From NCBI RefSeq assembly GCF_000687555.1, contig NZ_JHWJ01000003.1:62001-126000 (forward strand): DNA of 64,000 nucleotides, in the 5' to 3' direction. Under the pieces are notes generated by a model. It saw only the letters and a list, made by a program, of their open reading frames with translations, was not told the DNA's origin and searched no databases. This DNA is from [Clostridium] aerotolerans DSM 5434. GTDB taxonomy: Bacteria; Bacillota; Clostridia; Lachnospirales; Lachnospiraceae. Below are positions 1 to 9,419 of this stretch, piece by piece (position 1 is the first letter of the stretch; each line of letters starts with the position of its first letter). The position numbers were made by a program, and so were the translations under genes.

Positions 1-1303
1 CTACAGGCTTCCCTCTCTCATCAAGAATGACCTTTGTCTCTGGGAAATCAAAGTCAATGGAGCCTCTTTTTTTCCTCTTTTCCCTGAGAATATCTGCCAG
101 CTCCTTCATTAAGAAGAACATAGGTACAAATTCCTCATACTCCTTCATCACAGCCTCGTCACGGTCTGTTACAATGGCATTCACCGCTGTATATGTCATT
201 CTACGGTCTACCTTTATCACAGTTTCAGCGATTCTGTGGCCGGTAACATCACCGTTTCCATCAATATCCATCATGCAGCTTAAAGCCAGACGGTCTTCTC
301 CCTGATTTAAAGAGCAGATTCCGTTGGAAAGCTTATGAGGCAGCATAGGAATGACCCGGTCAACCAGATAAACACTGGTCGCCCTTTTTAAGGCCTCTTC
401 ATCAAGAGGGCTGTGTTCTGTTACATAGTTGGTAACATCCGCAATATGGACTCCAAGGGTATACACATCACCCTTTTTAGATATGGTAATGGCGTCATCA
501 AGGTCTTTGGCATCTTCTCCGTCAATGGTAACCGTCTGAAGTTCTCTTAAATCCAGGCGTCCCTGCATGTCCTTTCCGTCAATCTCATCAGGAACGGCTG
601 CCACCTGCTTCATGACACTGTCAGGGAACTCCTCTGCAAGACCGTAAGCACGGACGATGGAAAGAATATCGGTTCCCGGATCATTGACATGCCCAAGAAT
701 TTCCGTAATGACTCCTTCCGGCTTTCGTCCCGGACCACCAAAATCGGTTACCTTTACAACAACCTTATGGCCGTTTACCGCTCCCATATCTTTTCCCTGG
801 GGTACAAATATATCCTTGGAAAGCTTCTGGTTATCCGGTATCACAAACCCAAAGTTCTTATTCTTCTGATAAAAACCAACAATTTCACTGTTGGCATGAT
901 TTACAACTTTTAAAACACGGCCTTCTGACCGTTTTCCATTGGAAGGCTCTGATTCCACGGAAATAAGTACGGTGTCTCCATGGAGCGCTCCACCCGCCTT
1001 TTCTTCAGGAATAAATACATCCTGTTCCATTCCCTCTACTGCAACAAACCCAAAGCCTTTGGGATGACCGAAAAAAACTCCAGCTATGGAACCAATGTCC
1101 GGTTTTCCATATTTTCCTTTTTGTGAAATGCCGATTTTACCTTCTGAAACAAGGACATCCAGCACTTCCTTTAAATCCTCCCTCTGGCCCTTTGGAACAT
1201 CCAGGAGTATGGCTATCTCCTTTATCTTCATCGGAACATAGGCAGGGTCTTCAAACAGCTTTAAAAGCATATCTTTTCGCTGTGTTAATTGTTCACCTGT
1301 CAT
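1..1303 (-). CDS. rnr: Ribonuclease R, 3'-5' exoribonuclease (C-terminal part outside window)
   Basis: Reading the minus strand from an ATG at 1303 gives 434 codons running off the left edge without a stop, so the gene is partial. An N-terminal winged-helix region (residues about 1-70) is followed by cold-shock-like RNA-binding segments, one containing GHPKGFGFV. The RNB catalytic core then begins, with the signature DGEDAKDLDDAIT followed by VHIADVTNYV; these aspartates bind catalytic Mg in the RNase II/R family. RNase R degrades structured RNA and works with tmRNA and SmpB in quality control. It lies just downstream of secG on the same strand, the order usual in Firmicutes (eno-secG-rnr-smpB). 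A hairpin separates it from secG, so it may have its own promoter as well as readthrough. Function is secure. Confidence 0.93.
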   Translation of the reverse strand, partial: MTGEQLTQRKDMLLKLFEDPAYVPMKIKEIAILLDVPKGQREDLKEVLDVLVSEGKIGISQKGKYGKPDIGSIAGVFFGHPKGFGFVAVEGMEQDVFIPEEKAGGALHGDTVLISVESEPSNGKRSEGRVLKVVNHANSEIVGFYQKNKNFGFVIPDNQKLSKDIFVPQGKDMGAVNGHKVVVKVTDFGGPGRKPEGVITEILGHVNDPGTDILSIVRAYGLAEEFPDSVMKQVAAVPDEIDGKDMQGRLDLRELQTVTIDGEDAKDLDDAITISKKGDVYTLGVHIADVTNYVTEHSPLDEEALKRATSVYLVDRVIPMLPHKLSNGICSLNQGEDRLALSCMMDIDGNGDVTGHRIAETVIKVDRRMTYTAVNAIVTDRDEAVMKEYEEFVPMFFLMKELADILREKRKKRGSIDFDFPETKVILDERGKPV

Positions 1304-1382
1304 CTTCTACCTCACTTCTCATTCAATAATTTTACCTTTGTAATACATTTTTCTCTATTATCTTTACTTTATCCATAAAGTG

Positions 1383-1419
1383 AAAAAAACACCCTTGTTA
1401 TCGTATACAAGAGTGTTTA
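1383..1419 (-). terminator. Intrinsic terminator after secG
   Basis: On the minus strand the arm AACACTCTTGTAT pairs with a copy ending in ACAAGGGTGTT, followed by seven T residues. It lies between the secG stop and rnr, so it ends or attenuates the secG transcript. Confidence 0.8.
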
Positions 1420-1423
1420 ATCT

Positions 1424-1666
1424 TTACAGTATATTCAGATTCAATACTAAGGATAAAATGAAAAAAAGAACAGCTGCGTACTTCGTAAATTTTTCCAGAT
1501 TACCTTCCATGGAACGTCCCTTGTTTTTTCCCCAGTAAGTATCTGCCATACCACCGATGGAACCCAGGCCCTGACTCTTTCCTTCCTGTAACAGGATAAT
1601 CGCTGATAAAGCGATACATATGATAACAAAGATGATTGATAATATAATCCTGATCATGTTTCCCAC
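1424..1666 (-). CDS. secG: Preprotein translocase subunit SecG
   Basis: This 80-residue protein has two hydrophobic helices (about 5-25 and 58-78) joined by a loop containing GLGSIGGMADTYWGKNKGRS, the pattern of SecG. SecG is the small subunit of the SecYEG channel and helps SecA drive protein export across the inner membrane. The length is normal for Firmicute SecG. The start follows AGGAGGTGGGAAAC. It lies between the enolase-like gene and rnr, a conserved neighbourhood. Confidence 0.92.
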   Translation of the reverse strand: MGNMIRIILSIIFVIICIALSAIILLQEGKSQGLGSIGGMADTYWGKNKGRSMEGNLEKFTKYAAVLFFILSLVLNLNIL

Positions 1667-1732
1667 CTCCTATAGTCAAACAACAGTTATCATACCATAA
1701 TTTTTCAGTAAATACAAGCTACTTTTGCATTT

Positions 1733-2917
1733 TTATAGGTTCTGTCTGCTGGAATAGAACTCTTCAATACGCAGTAATTCGTTGTATTTTGATGTGCATT
1801 CTCCCCGACAGGGAGCTCCGCATTTGACATAATCTGCCCCAACAGCTGCTGCCAGATCAGCTGCAAAGGATTCTTCGGTTTCCACAAAATCATTGGCAAT
1901 AATAACCTTATGCCCTGCCATCTTAGCCTGCTCCACCTTAAAAAGTGCCTCTGTCACCGTACCAGCCTGTTTTAACTCTATCATATGGGCATTGGACGTT
2001 TCAGAGTCCGGAAAAGAAAGTAGCACACGGTGGCCAAGCATGCCCATAATCGTCTCCCGTCCTTCCATATCTTCTTTCCACACTCCATTTATAATAGAGA
2101 TGACAGGAAATCCATCGGTCAGTCTTAAGAAATAATCCATCATATCCTTCTGGTTTCTATGAATCATGAGTCCCTGATGTCTGCTTTCATTTTCAAAATT
2201 ATAAGTGCCATCTTCTTTCTTATAAAGCCGGTCTGCCGCTGCATGGATACCAATCCCGGCATCGACTCCGGGAATATAGCCCGCAAGCTTTATGGCTTCC
2301 ATCACATAGTGAAGAGCTTCCTCCGTACTTTTCATATCAGCGATAAAGCCTCCTCCATTCCCTGTAGAGGTATCGTAGCCATTGATCAAAAGCAGCTGTT
2401 TCAACGTATGATAAATTTCGGTCCCCATACGAAGTCCTTCGCCATAAGATTTCATATTCTTAGGAATTACGGTTATATCCTGAAAATCAATTCCTTTTCC
2501 CCCATCTCCCCCGCTGATCATGCTAAGCATTGGCACCGGCATCATTGGCGCAGAGGTTCCTCCTAAGTATCGGTATAGAGGAAGAAAGAGCCCAGCACCT
2601 GCTGCTCTTGCTACCGCCATGGATAAACCAAGCACTCCGCAGCCGCCAACACCATGTTCTCCATTTTCCCGGTACTCTTTTATAAGCAGCCGATCAATTT
2701 CCCCCTGATCGCCTGCGTCTTCAAACAGGATGCACTCCGACAACTGGTCCAATAAAAATTCAAGTTCTTTATTGACATCCTCTTTTCCATATATGGGTAC
2801 AATTGCTCTTCCCTGAGCACCATTTTCCAAGACTACTTCTGCTTCAAGGGCTGGATTTGCCCATGAGTCGTAAACCCTTCTTCCCATTACTTTTATAATA
2901 TCTAGATCCCCTAGCAT
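1733..2917 (-). CDS. Enolase-family protein lacking most catalytic residues (probable pseudoenzyme)
   Basis: The protein aligns with enolase over its full length of 394 residues: an N-terminal segment with IIKVMGRRVYDSWANP in place of the usual DSRGNPT, then LPVPMM-like, GGGF, AGY, and a conserved C-terminal GAPCR...KYNELLRIEE. The active site is broken. The GASTG loop is absent. The HADN loop reads GGKG. GDEGG reads GNGGG. The three metal ligands (in AMD, IEDG and GDD of normal enolases) become H, I and a non-acidic residue. The IKLNQ lysine is E and the SHRSGE histidine is N. Only the late lysine (VKCGAP) survives. It is therefore unlikely to catalyse 2-phosphoglycerate dehydration. I chose the ATG at 2917 because GGGAGG precedes it; a longer reading to 2944 lacks a ribosome binding site. 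It occupies the eno position of the eno-secG-rnr group. Its role is unknown. Confidence 0.8.
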   Translation of the reverse strand: MLGDLDIIKVMGRRVYDSWANPALEAEVVLENGAQGRAIVPIYGKEDVNKELEFLLDQLSECILFEDAGDQGEIDRLLIKEYRENGEHGVGGCGVLGLSMAVARAAGAGLFLPLYRYLGGTSAPMMPVPMLSMISGGDGGKGIDFQDITVIPKNMKSYGEGLRMGTEIYHTLKQLLLINGYDTSTGNGGGFIADMKSTEEALHYVMEAIKLAGYIPGVDAGIGIHAAADRLYKKEDGTYNFENESRHQGLMIHRNQKDMMDYFLRLTDGFPVISIINGVWKEDMEGRETIMGMLGHRVLLSFPDSETSNAHMIELKQAGTVTEALFKVEQAKMAGHKVIIANDFVETEESFAADLAAAVGADYVKCGAPCRGECTSKYNELLRIEEFYSSRQNL

Positions 2918-2993
2918 CTTACTTGCCTCCCTGTTTTCAAACATTCATATCGTAAGGATTGACCGGAAAACATATACTCATGCAAGCAGGGGG

Positions 2994-3031
2994 TAAAAAA
3001 AGATGCCAGTCGTCGGATTTCAACTGGCACC
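2994..3031 (-). terminator. Intrinsic terminator after pheT
   Basis: GGTGCCAGT and ACTGGCATC form a stem, followed by a run of T residues on the minus strand. It lies between pheT and the enolase-like gene and ends the pheST transcript. Confidence 0.85.
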
Positions 3032-3051
3032 TTTTTCTTTATTATAACTTT

Positions 3052-5472
3052 TTATGCACGAAGTTCAATCCCCAGTCCCTGCAATCCATTCAGGATCTTT
3101 TTCATGACTGCAGAAACCTCCTGATCTTCCAGTGTATGATCTGCAGACCGGAATGTGATAGAATAAGCCACAGATTTGAAACCTGCCAAAATCTGAGCAC
3201 CTTCGTAAATGTCGAACAGTTCATAGCTTTCCAGATTCTTTCCGCCCCGCTGTTCGATAACTTCTTCAATCTGTCCTACCAGGATATCTTTAGGAACTAC
3301 CATACTGATGTCTCTGGTAACTGCCGGGTATTTTGCAATTCCTACGTACTTGCGGTCGAAGTTTGTAAATGGAATCATAGATGGCATATCAATGACAGCC
3401 ACATAAGCCCGCTCACCAATCTTATAATTATCCGCTACCTCCGGATGAACCTCTCCGATATATCCGATGGTCGTGCCATCATAAATGATATCTGCGCATC
3501 TGCCTGGATGAAGGAAGGGTTTATCATCTGCCGGATTATAATGAGGCTTCTTATGCATTCCTGTTTTCTCAAATAACTCTTCTACAACGCCCTTCATATC
3601 AAAGAAGTCACCTTCTCCGTAGAATCCAAAGGTAAGCTGCATTCTTTCGTCAGGCAGTTCTGTTAATGGAAGTGCCTTTGGAAGATAAATGTTAGCCAGC
3701 TCATAGAGGCGTACACTTTTATTTCTGCGGTTGTAGTTGGTGGACAGGGAATTTAACATTCCATGAAGAGGAGTCGTCCTCATCACACTAAAGTCCTCAC
3801 CAAGGGGATTTAAGATATTAACAGTTACACGAAGAGGGCTGTCTTTTGGAAGCAGAAGCTTATCAAATACCTTAGGACTTTCAAAGGAATATGTCATTCC
3901 TTGAGAGAATCCACAGAATTCAGCCACCTCTCTGGCAATTTCCTCGACTCTTAATTTATAGGATAGCTTTCCTGTCGTAGCCTCACCATTTGGCAAGGAT
4001 ACAGGAATCTTATCATAACCGAAGAATCTGGCTACTTCTTCTGCAAGATCTGCCATGCACTCCAAATCCTGACGGAAGGTAGGAATAAGAATTTCAGAAG
4101 TAGAAGCATCGTACTCCAGTTCAAGCATCTTATAATAATCCAGCATGGTTTCCTTTGAAATATCCGTTCCCAAGAGACGATTCATCTTTTCCGGTTCAAA
4201 AGGAATTCTCTTTCCTTCTCTCTTTTCCGGATAGATATCAATGATTCCTCCCACGACCTCACCAGCACCTAATTCCTCAATCAGCTGACAAGCACGGTTC
4301 ATTGCCTCGATGGCATTATTGGGATCAAGTCCCTTTTCAAATTTACCGGATGCGTCCGTTCTAAGTCCTACTTTCTTAGAAGAAAGACGGATATTGGTGC
4401 CATCAAAACAAGCGGCTTCAAATACCATGGTCTTTACGTCATCCGTAATTTTGGAGTTATCTCCTCCCATGATACCTGCAATTCCAACTGCTTTTTCACC
4501 ATCATTGATCATCAGGATGGAGCTGTCAAGCTTTCTTTCCTGACCATCTAATGTCTGGAAGGTATCTCCGTCCTTAGCACGAGCCACAACGATTTCATGA
4601 CCAGCAATGAGATCATAATCAAAGGCATGCATTGGCTGACCATACTCTTCCATAACGTAATTGGTAATATCCACAATATTGTTGATCGGACGGATTCCGC
4701 AGGCTGCAAGGCGTCTCTGCATCCATACCGGAGAAGGAGCGATTTTAATATTCTTGACCATTCTCGCACAATAACGAGGACAAAGGTCCTTATCCTTTAC
4801 AGATACCTTTAAATAGTCGTTAATATCTTCGCTGTTTCCAGTGGCAGTGACAACGGGAGGAAGGAACGCCTTACGGAAGGTAGCCGCTGCCTCTCTTGCA
4901 ATTCCTACCACACTGTAACAGTCCACACGGTTTGAAGTGATTTCATATTCAAATACAGTATCATGAAATCCCAAAAGCTCCACAGCGTCATCACCAGGAG
5001 TAGAATCTTCCGGTAAAATATAGATTCCACTTTCAGGGGCATCTGGATACATCTCGCTGGTGCCTCCAAGCTCCTCGATGGAACACATCATTCCACAGGA
5101 CTCAATTCCTCTTAATTTACCTTTTTTTATCTTGATTCCGTCTTCCGGAAGGGCGCCGCCATCATGGCCTCCTGCCACCTTTCCACCGTCTAATACCACC
5201 GGTACTTTATCTCCAACCTTTACATTAGACGCTCCGGTTACGATCTGAACCGTCTCTGTTCCTACATTTACCTGACAAACGATTAATTTATCTGCGTCGG
5301 GGTGGCGCTCGATGGATAAAATATGGCCAACCACGATTTTCTCTAAGTTTTTGTCAAGACATTCAAAGCCCTCAACCTTGGTTCCGGTAAGTGTCATGGC
5401 ATCTGTATAATCCTGAGGTGTCACATCCAGATCCGGAACGTATGCTTTAATCCATGATAATGGTGTATTCAT
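3052..5472 (-). CDS. pheT: Phenylalanyl-tRNA synthetase beta subunit
   Basis: This 806-residue protein has the full PheT domain order. An N-terminal tRNA-binding OB fold (about 40-150, with HPDADKLIVCQVNVG) is followed by the B3/B4 editing domain (about 210-390, with PINNIVDITNYVM), the B5 domain, the inactive synthetase-like core, and a C-terminal ferredoxin-fold anticodon-binding domain (FPAVTRDIS-like KYPAVTRDIS). It forms an alpha2-beta2 enzyme with PheS and removes mischarged Tyr. Length is normal. The start follows AGGGAGAG. It lies 22 bp after pheS in a T-box-controlled operon. Confidence 0.96.
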   Translation of the reverse strand: MNTPLSWIKAYVPDLDVTPQDYTDAMTLTGTKVEGFECLDKNLEKIVVGHILSIERHPDADKLIVCQVNVGTETVQIVTGASNVKVGDKVPVVLDGGKVAGGHDGGALPEDGIKIKKGKLRGIESCGMMCSIEELGGTSEMYPDAPESGIYILPEDSTPGDDAVELLGFHDTVFEYEITSNRVDCYSVVGIAREAAATFRKAFLPPVVTATGNSEDINDYLKVSVKDKDLCPRYCARMVKNIKIAPSPVWMQRRLAACGIRPINNIVDITNYVMEEYGQPMHAFDYDLIAGHEIVVARAKDGDTFQTLDGQERKLDSSILMINDGEKAVGIAGIMGGDNSKITDDVKTMVFEAACFDGTNIRLSSKKVGLRTDASGKFEKGLDPNNAIEAMNRACQLIEELGAGEVVGGIIDIYPEKREGKRIPFEPEKMNRLLGTDISKETMLDYYKMLELEYDASTSEILIPTFRQDLECMADLAEEVARFFGYDKIPVSLPNGEATTGKLSYKLRVEEIAREVAEFCGFSQGMTYSFESPKVFDKLLLPKDSPLRVTVNILNPLGEDFSVMRTTPLHGMLNSLSTNYNRRNKSVRLYELANIYLPKALPLTELPDERMQLTFGFYGEGDFFDMKGVVEELFEKTGMHKKPHYNPADDKPFLHPGRCADIIYDGTTIGYIGEVHPEVADNYKIGERAYVAVIDMPSMIPFTNFDRKYVGIAKYPAVTRDISMVVPKDILVGQIEEVIEQRGGKNLESYELFDIYEGAQILAGFKSVAYSITFRSADHTLEDQEVSAVMKKILNGLQGLGIELRA

Positions 5473-5494
5473 TGATTTCTCTCCCTTTCTGTTC

Positions 5495-6514
5495 CTAGAA
5501 CTGCTTCAAAAATCTAATATCATTTTCGTACAGCAATCTCATATCATCAATTTCGTACTTTAACAGTGCGATTCGCTCAAGGCCAACACCGAAAGCAAAT
5601 CCAGAGTACTCGTTAGGGTCAATGCCGCTCATGGAAAGTACATTGGGGTGTACCATTCCGCAGCCAAGGATCTCGATCCAGCCAGAGCCCTTGCAGAAAC
5701 GGCAGCCATTTCCGCCGCACTTAAAGCAGGTTACATCAACCTCTGCACTTGGTTCTGTAAATGGGAAATGATGAGGACGGAACTTAACCTTTGTTTCCGG
5801 TCCAAACAGCTCTTTGGCAAACTCTGCGAGAGTTCCTTTTAAATCTGCAAATGTAATATTCTTATCAATGACCAGACCTTCAATCTGATGGAAGGATGGG
5901 GAATGGGTAGCATCTACTTCGTCAGAACGGAATACCCTGCCTGGTGCCAGCATACGGATCGGCAGTTTACCTTCCTCCATGGCACGAATCTGAACCGGTG
6001 AAGTCTGGCTTCTTAATACAATGCTGTCACTGATGTAAAACGTATCCTGCTCATCTCTTGCGGGGTGATTCTTAGGAATATTCAGCTTTTCGAAATTGTA
6101 GGAATCGTACTCAACTTCCGGTCCTTCCATGACTTCGTATCCCATGCCCACGAAGATTCTTTCTACTTCTTCTAATGCAATGGTATTAGGATGAGAATGA
6201 CCAACTTTACTCCGTTTTGCTGGAAGGGTAACGTCGATTACTTCCTTTTTCAGCTGTTCTTCTCTCACCTTCTTTTGCAGAACACCAATGGTCTCCTCTA
6301 ACTTACCTTCAATTACGGCACGGGCATCATTAACAAGCTGCCCTACCTTTGGTCTGTCTTCCGGGGAAATATCCTTCATACTTTTTAAAACGTTGGTCAA
6401 CTCACCTTTTTTTCCAAGGTAAGCAACTTTAATATCATTCAGTTTTTCCAACGCATCCGAAGCTTCTATCTGCTTTAATGCTTCTTGCTTGATCTTTTCT
6501 AATTGGTCTCTCAT
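5495..6514 (-). CDS. pheS: Phenylalanyl-tRNA synthetase alpha subunit
   Basis: This 339-residue class II synthetase subunit has an N-terminal coiled-coil (about 1-90) for tRNA binding, then the catalytic core. Motif 2 region reads VFRSDEVDATHSPSFHQIEG and motif 3 includes FGVGLERIALL. The segment FTEPSAEVDV is typical of PheS. A cysteine-rich CFKCGGNGCRFC stretch (about 265-277) is common in Firmicute PheS. I prefer the ATG at 6514 (MRDQLEK) over the one at 6520 because it lies 9 nt after GGAG and matches the usual N-terminus. It is the first gene of the pheST operon. Confidence 0.96.
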   Translation of the reverse strand: MRDQLEKIKQEALKQIEASDALEKLNDIKVAYLGKKGELTNVLKSMKDISPEDRPKVGQLVNDARAVIEGKLEETIGVLQKKVREEQLKKEVIDVTLPAKRSKVGHSHPNTIALEEVERIFVGMGYEVMEGPEVEYDSYNFEKLNIPKNHPARDEQDTFYISDSIVLRSQTSPVQIRAMEEGKLPIRMLAPGRVFRSDEVDATHSPSFHQIEGLVIDKNITFADLKGTLAEFAKELFGPETKVKFRPHHFPFTEPSAEVDVTCFKCGGNGCRFCKGSGWIEILGCGMVHPNVLSMSGIDPNEYSGFAFGVGLERIALLKYEIDDMRLLYENDIRFLKQF

Positions 6515-6572
6515 GATCATGCTCTCCTTCTTTCCTCATTGAATTTTGCCATAACCCAAAGGTTAAGCAAAT

Positions 6573-6850
6573 AAAAAAAGCCCGCCCCTGAAAGGGACGA
6601 AGCTATATTCGCGGTACCACCCTAATTCCTGTGATATTCACAGGCTCTCGGAATACGTAACGTGTATCAAACGTCATGACCTACCCACCGGAACTTAAAA
6701 CTTTAAAAGAATCGGATTCAGCCATGCTGCTTCGGTGAGAAATTCGATTTCTTATCTGAACTTAAAAGGGCTTACAGCCGGTGGCCCCTTCTCTCTGGAA
6801 GAAAATAAGTATCTACTAACACCATCATAGCATTTTCATATTTAACTTTA
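6573..6850 (-). promoter_or_regulatory. T-box leader controlling pheST (phenylalanine)
   Basis: The minus-strand leader carries the canonical T-box sequence AGGGTGGTACCGCG at 6623-6610. A terminator hairpin follows (CGTCCC pairing with GGGGCG at 6583-6599, then seven T residues). Upstream lies a long structured region, with a candidate UUC (Phe) specifier near 6739-6741. Known mechanism: uncharged tRNA-Phe pairs with the specifier and with the T-box bulge, stabilises the antiterminator and allows transcription of pheS. The 5' boundary and the specifier position are inferred. Confidence 0.92.
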
Positions 6851-6921
6851 TAGTTTCTATTATTGTAATAACAGAAAGCTGAAATGTCAAGGACATTTTA
6901 TCAGATTCCTGCTTCTATATT

Positions 6922-6949
6922 GGCCCCCGGTACTGATATACCGGAGGCC
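6922..6949 (-). terminator. Hairpin after the chemoreceptor gene
   Basis: GGCCTCCGGTA pairs with TACCGGGGGCC around a short loop just past the chemoreceptor stop. It is strong and GC-rich but lacks a T run on the minus strand, so it may be an RNA 3'-end stabiliser or a weak terminator. Confidence 0.5.
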
Positions 6950-6957
6950 GAATATCA

Positions 6958-9030
6958 TTATTTTAATTTGAAACCGGACACAACTGTATTGAGTTCTTCT
7001 GCAATGCGCTCCTGTTTCTGAGACATCTTTGACACATCCGTTACAACATCGTATGCTTTTTCTATGGTAGAAAGCACCATACTGCTGTTACCGGCTGTAG
7101 TCTGTACAGACTCTGAAACATTCTGGATGGCATCACGAACTTCCTGCATGACCTGACTGATGTTTTCAGCCATCTCCGCTATCTCATTAGAAATCTCTTC
7201 TATGGATACTGCATCCCTGCCATACTGCTGCCCAACATCCACAAAGTTATTATAATCCGGAGTTACTGTATCCTTTAAGAATGTGAGCATGGACTCTGAT
7301 CCATTTAACATCATGCCAAATGCTTTTTGTACCTCAGTGATGGTTCCCTCAATCTCTTTCACGATCTCAGATGTATTCTTAGCAAGGGTTCCAATCTCTC
7401 TTGCTACAACAGCAAAACCTCTTCCCTGTTCTCCGGCTCTGACTGCCTCAATGGAAGCGTTTAAAGATAATAAATTAATCTGAGAAGCAGTGTTTGAAAT
7501 AACTCTTGCCATATCCCCGATCTTTTCCACTACCTTTGCATTCTCTACTGCCATAAGAAGTTCTTCTTCTCTCTGCCTGGAGATTTCAGCAGCACTTGCA
7601 TAAGCTTCACGGCTGTTCTTCTCAATCACCCGGGCACGTTCCATGATTTCTCCTGCCATCTTACTGCTCTTTCCGGTCTCTCCGGCAAGTACAGTGACAG
7701 AAGTATTCACCTCAGCCATGGAAGCGTTCAATTCCTCGGTTGCAGCACTGGAAGACATCATAGCTTTATCTACATCACCCATATAGACCTTAACTTCACT
7801 GAACTGCTGAAGAAGATCATTGGATACAGTATTTAACCGCACGCTGGAATCTGTAATGCCGCCTGCCTGTTCAGATATCTGTTCAATGACAGCTTTATTG
7901 CTGGTAAACATGTTATTAAGAGAGCTGCTCATCTGGCCCAGCTCATCTTTGCTTTTTGATTTAAGAGGCTTTATGGTAAAATCACCTTCTGCAAGAGAGC
8001 CTGCAAACCGTTTTACCTTATTTAAACCAGAAGCAATCACTGCAACCTGGAATAAGACTGCAAGAATACAGCAGATGATTGCAATTCCGCTTACATTCAT
8101 AAGCTTAGCATTCAGTGCAACAATCGGCTGATCCAGTTCGGACTGAGGCATCTTGATCATAATAATCCAACCAATATCAGGTACCTTATCGTAATACAGG
8201 TTATAGGTCTCTTTACCATCTACAAAGGTAACCTTGCCTTTGTCGCTGGAAATCATGGAATTGCCTGCTGCTGCCAGGGATCCATTCTCATCTTGAGAAA
8301 TATTAGCGCCTTTTGTTATCTTTTCCTGATCTGCTCCACTTAAATAGACTCCGCTGGCGGAAGTCAGCATGGCAGTACCATTCTTCCCTACCTTAATGGA
8401 CTGAATGAGATCATTAATATCACTTAACTGCATATCAACGGTCACAGCACCAATAAATTTGCCGTTTGTATCATATATAGGCGCGGTACAGGATGCCATT
8501 GTTGTATTTAGTGTAGGATCAAAATAGGGATCTGTTATAACCGGTTTTTTAATTCCGCTTTTTGCAAGCTTATAGTATTCCTGATTAAAATAGTCGTAGC
8601 TGGGATCGTTATACTCGTAGCTTAACTCCACCTTGTCCCCAGATTTATACCAATAAGGTCCCATGTATTTTTGCTGAGCATCATATGTATTTGGTTCAAA
8701 CCAGATACCGCTTCCAAGGATTAAATCGTTGCTCTCCACAATCTTTGTGATAGCATCTCCATAGGTGTCAATCTGTGTTGTCTGATAGGAGGAACCCACC
8801 ACCTGTGCAATGTTCATGGCAGTCGTTTCAACCATATTCAAATAATCATTAATGCTGTTGACATTTGCTTTCAGTTCAGACTGCATCGTAGAGTTGCTTT
8901 GCTCCGTAATCAGGTCCCGGCTTGTGGATTCACTGATCCTGGCTAACAACGCCAATGCTAAAACAACAACAGGTAAAATTCCAAGCAGCATCTTAATTCC
9001 GATGCTTCTTATTCCTATTTTTTTCTTCAT
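6958..9030 (-). CDS. Methyl-accepting chemotaxis protein with periplasmic-type dCache sensor
   Basis: This is a 690-residue membrane chemoreceptor. Transmembrane helix 1 is at about 12-30. An extracellular sensor of the double-Cache type spans about 35-295, with WFEPNTYDAQQKYMGPYWY and GAVTVDMQLSDI. Helix 2 is near 305-332, followed by a HAMP linker (about 335-385). The cytoplasmic signalling domain contains INLLSLNASIEAVRAGEQGRGFAVVAREIGTLA, reading across the conserved hairpin tip. It should sense small ligands and control CheA. Its long cytoplasmic tail lacks an obvious CheR-docking pentapeptide. It appears monocistronic, with a 390-bp upstream gap. The ligand cannot be read from sequence. 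Confidence 0.92.
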   Translation of the reverse strand: MKKKIGIRSIGIKMLLGILPVVVLALALLARISESTSRDLITEQSNSTMQSELKANVNSINDYLNMVETTAMNIAQVVGSSYQTTQIDTYGDAITKIVESNDLILGSGIWFEPNTYDAQQKYMGPYWYKSGDKVELSYEYNDPSYDYFNQEYYKLAKSGIKKPVITDPYFDPTLNTTMASCTAPIYDTNGKFIGAVTVDMQLSDINDLIQSIKVGKNGTAMLTSASGVYLSGADQEKITKGANISQDENGSLAAAGNSMISSDKGKVTFVDGKETYNLYYDKVPDIGWIIMIKMPQSELDQPIVALNAKLMNVSGIAIICCILAVLFQVAVIASGLNKVKRFAGSLAEGDFTIKPLKSKSKDELGQMSSSLNNMFTSNKAVIEQISEQAGGITDSSVRLNTVSNDLLQQFSEVKVYMGDVDKAMMSSSAATEELNASMAEVNTSVTVLAGETGKSSKMAGEIMERARVIEKNSREAYASAAEISRQREEELLMAVENAKVVEKIGDMARVISNTASQINLLSLNASIEAVRAGEQGRGFAVVAREIGTLAKNTSEIVKEIEGTITEVQKAFGMMLNGSESMLTFLKDTVTPDYNNFVDVGQQYGRDAVSIEEISNEIAEMAENISQVMQEVRDAIQNVSESVQTTAGNSSMVLSTIEKAYDVVTDVSKMSQKQERIAEELNTVVSGFKLK

Positions 9031-9419
9031 ACTTTTCTCTCCCGTGATTCGGATTTTGGCTTTACCTTACAAGTTTCGACATATTTTACGAATAAAATAA
9101 CACTTTGTTAAGGTAAAATTTTCGTTTGCATATTATCATAACAATAACACTTCATTATGCTCCCCGTATAGAACTAGTAGAATTAGTTACATCTGCTTAA
9201 GATATTCCCAGCGGGTTACGCAGGCGTTACCATAAAGACCAATAACTTTATGTATATAACCTGCAACATCTCCTTTCTTGCGCCCGGTAAATGCATAATT
9301 TTAACCGTCATTCATTATACTATTCGTATTCATAATATGCAATATATTTATTTTACATACTTTAATCGTGTATTTTATCGATTATAATATCATACAATAT
9401 ATAGGGAGAGGTGAGAGAC
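9031..9419. other. Divergent intergenic region between chemoreceptor and XRE gene, with an unexplained coding-like stretch
   Basis: The region separates two divergent genes and should hold both promoters; none is clear enough to place. The minus strand at 9187-9300 is open for about 36 codons ending in TAA. It reads like protein (GRKKGDVAGYIHKV, then CVTRWEYLKQM) but has no start codon after an upstream TAA. It could be a gene remnant or chance. Confidence 0.35.

Noticed and set aside
1733-2944. Calling this gene eno
   Set aside because: The catalytic residues are missing, so glycolytic enolase is not supported.
2959-3576. 205-codon plus-strand frame
   Set aside because: It is antisense to the end of pheT, reads no known family and has no ribosome site.
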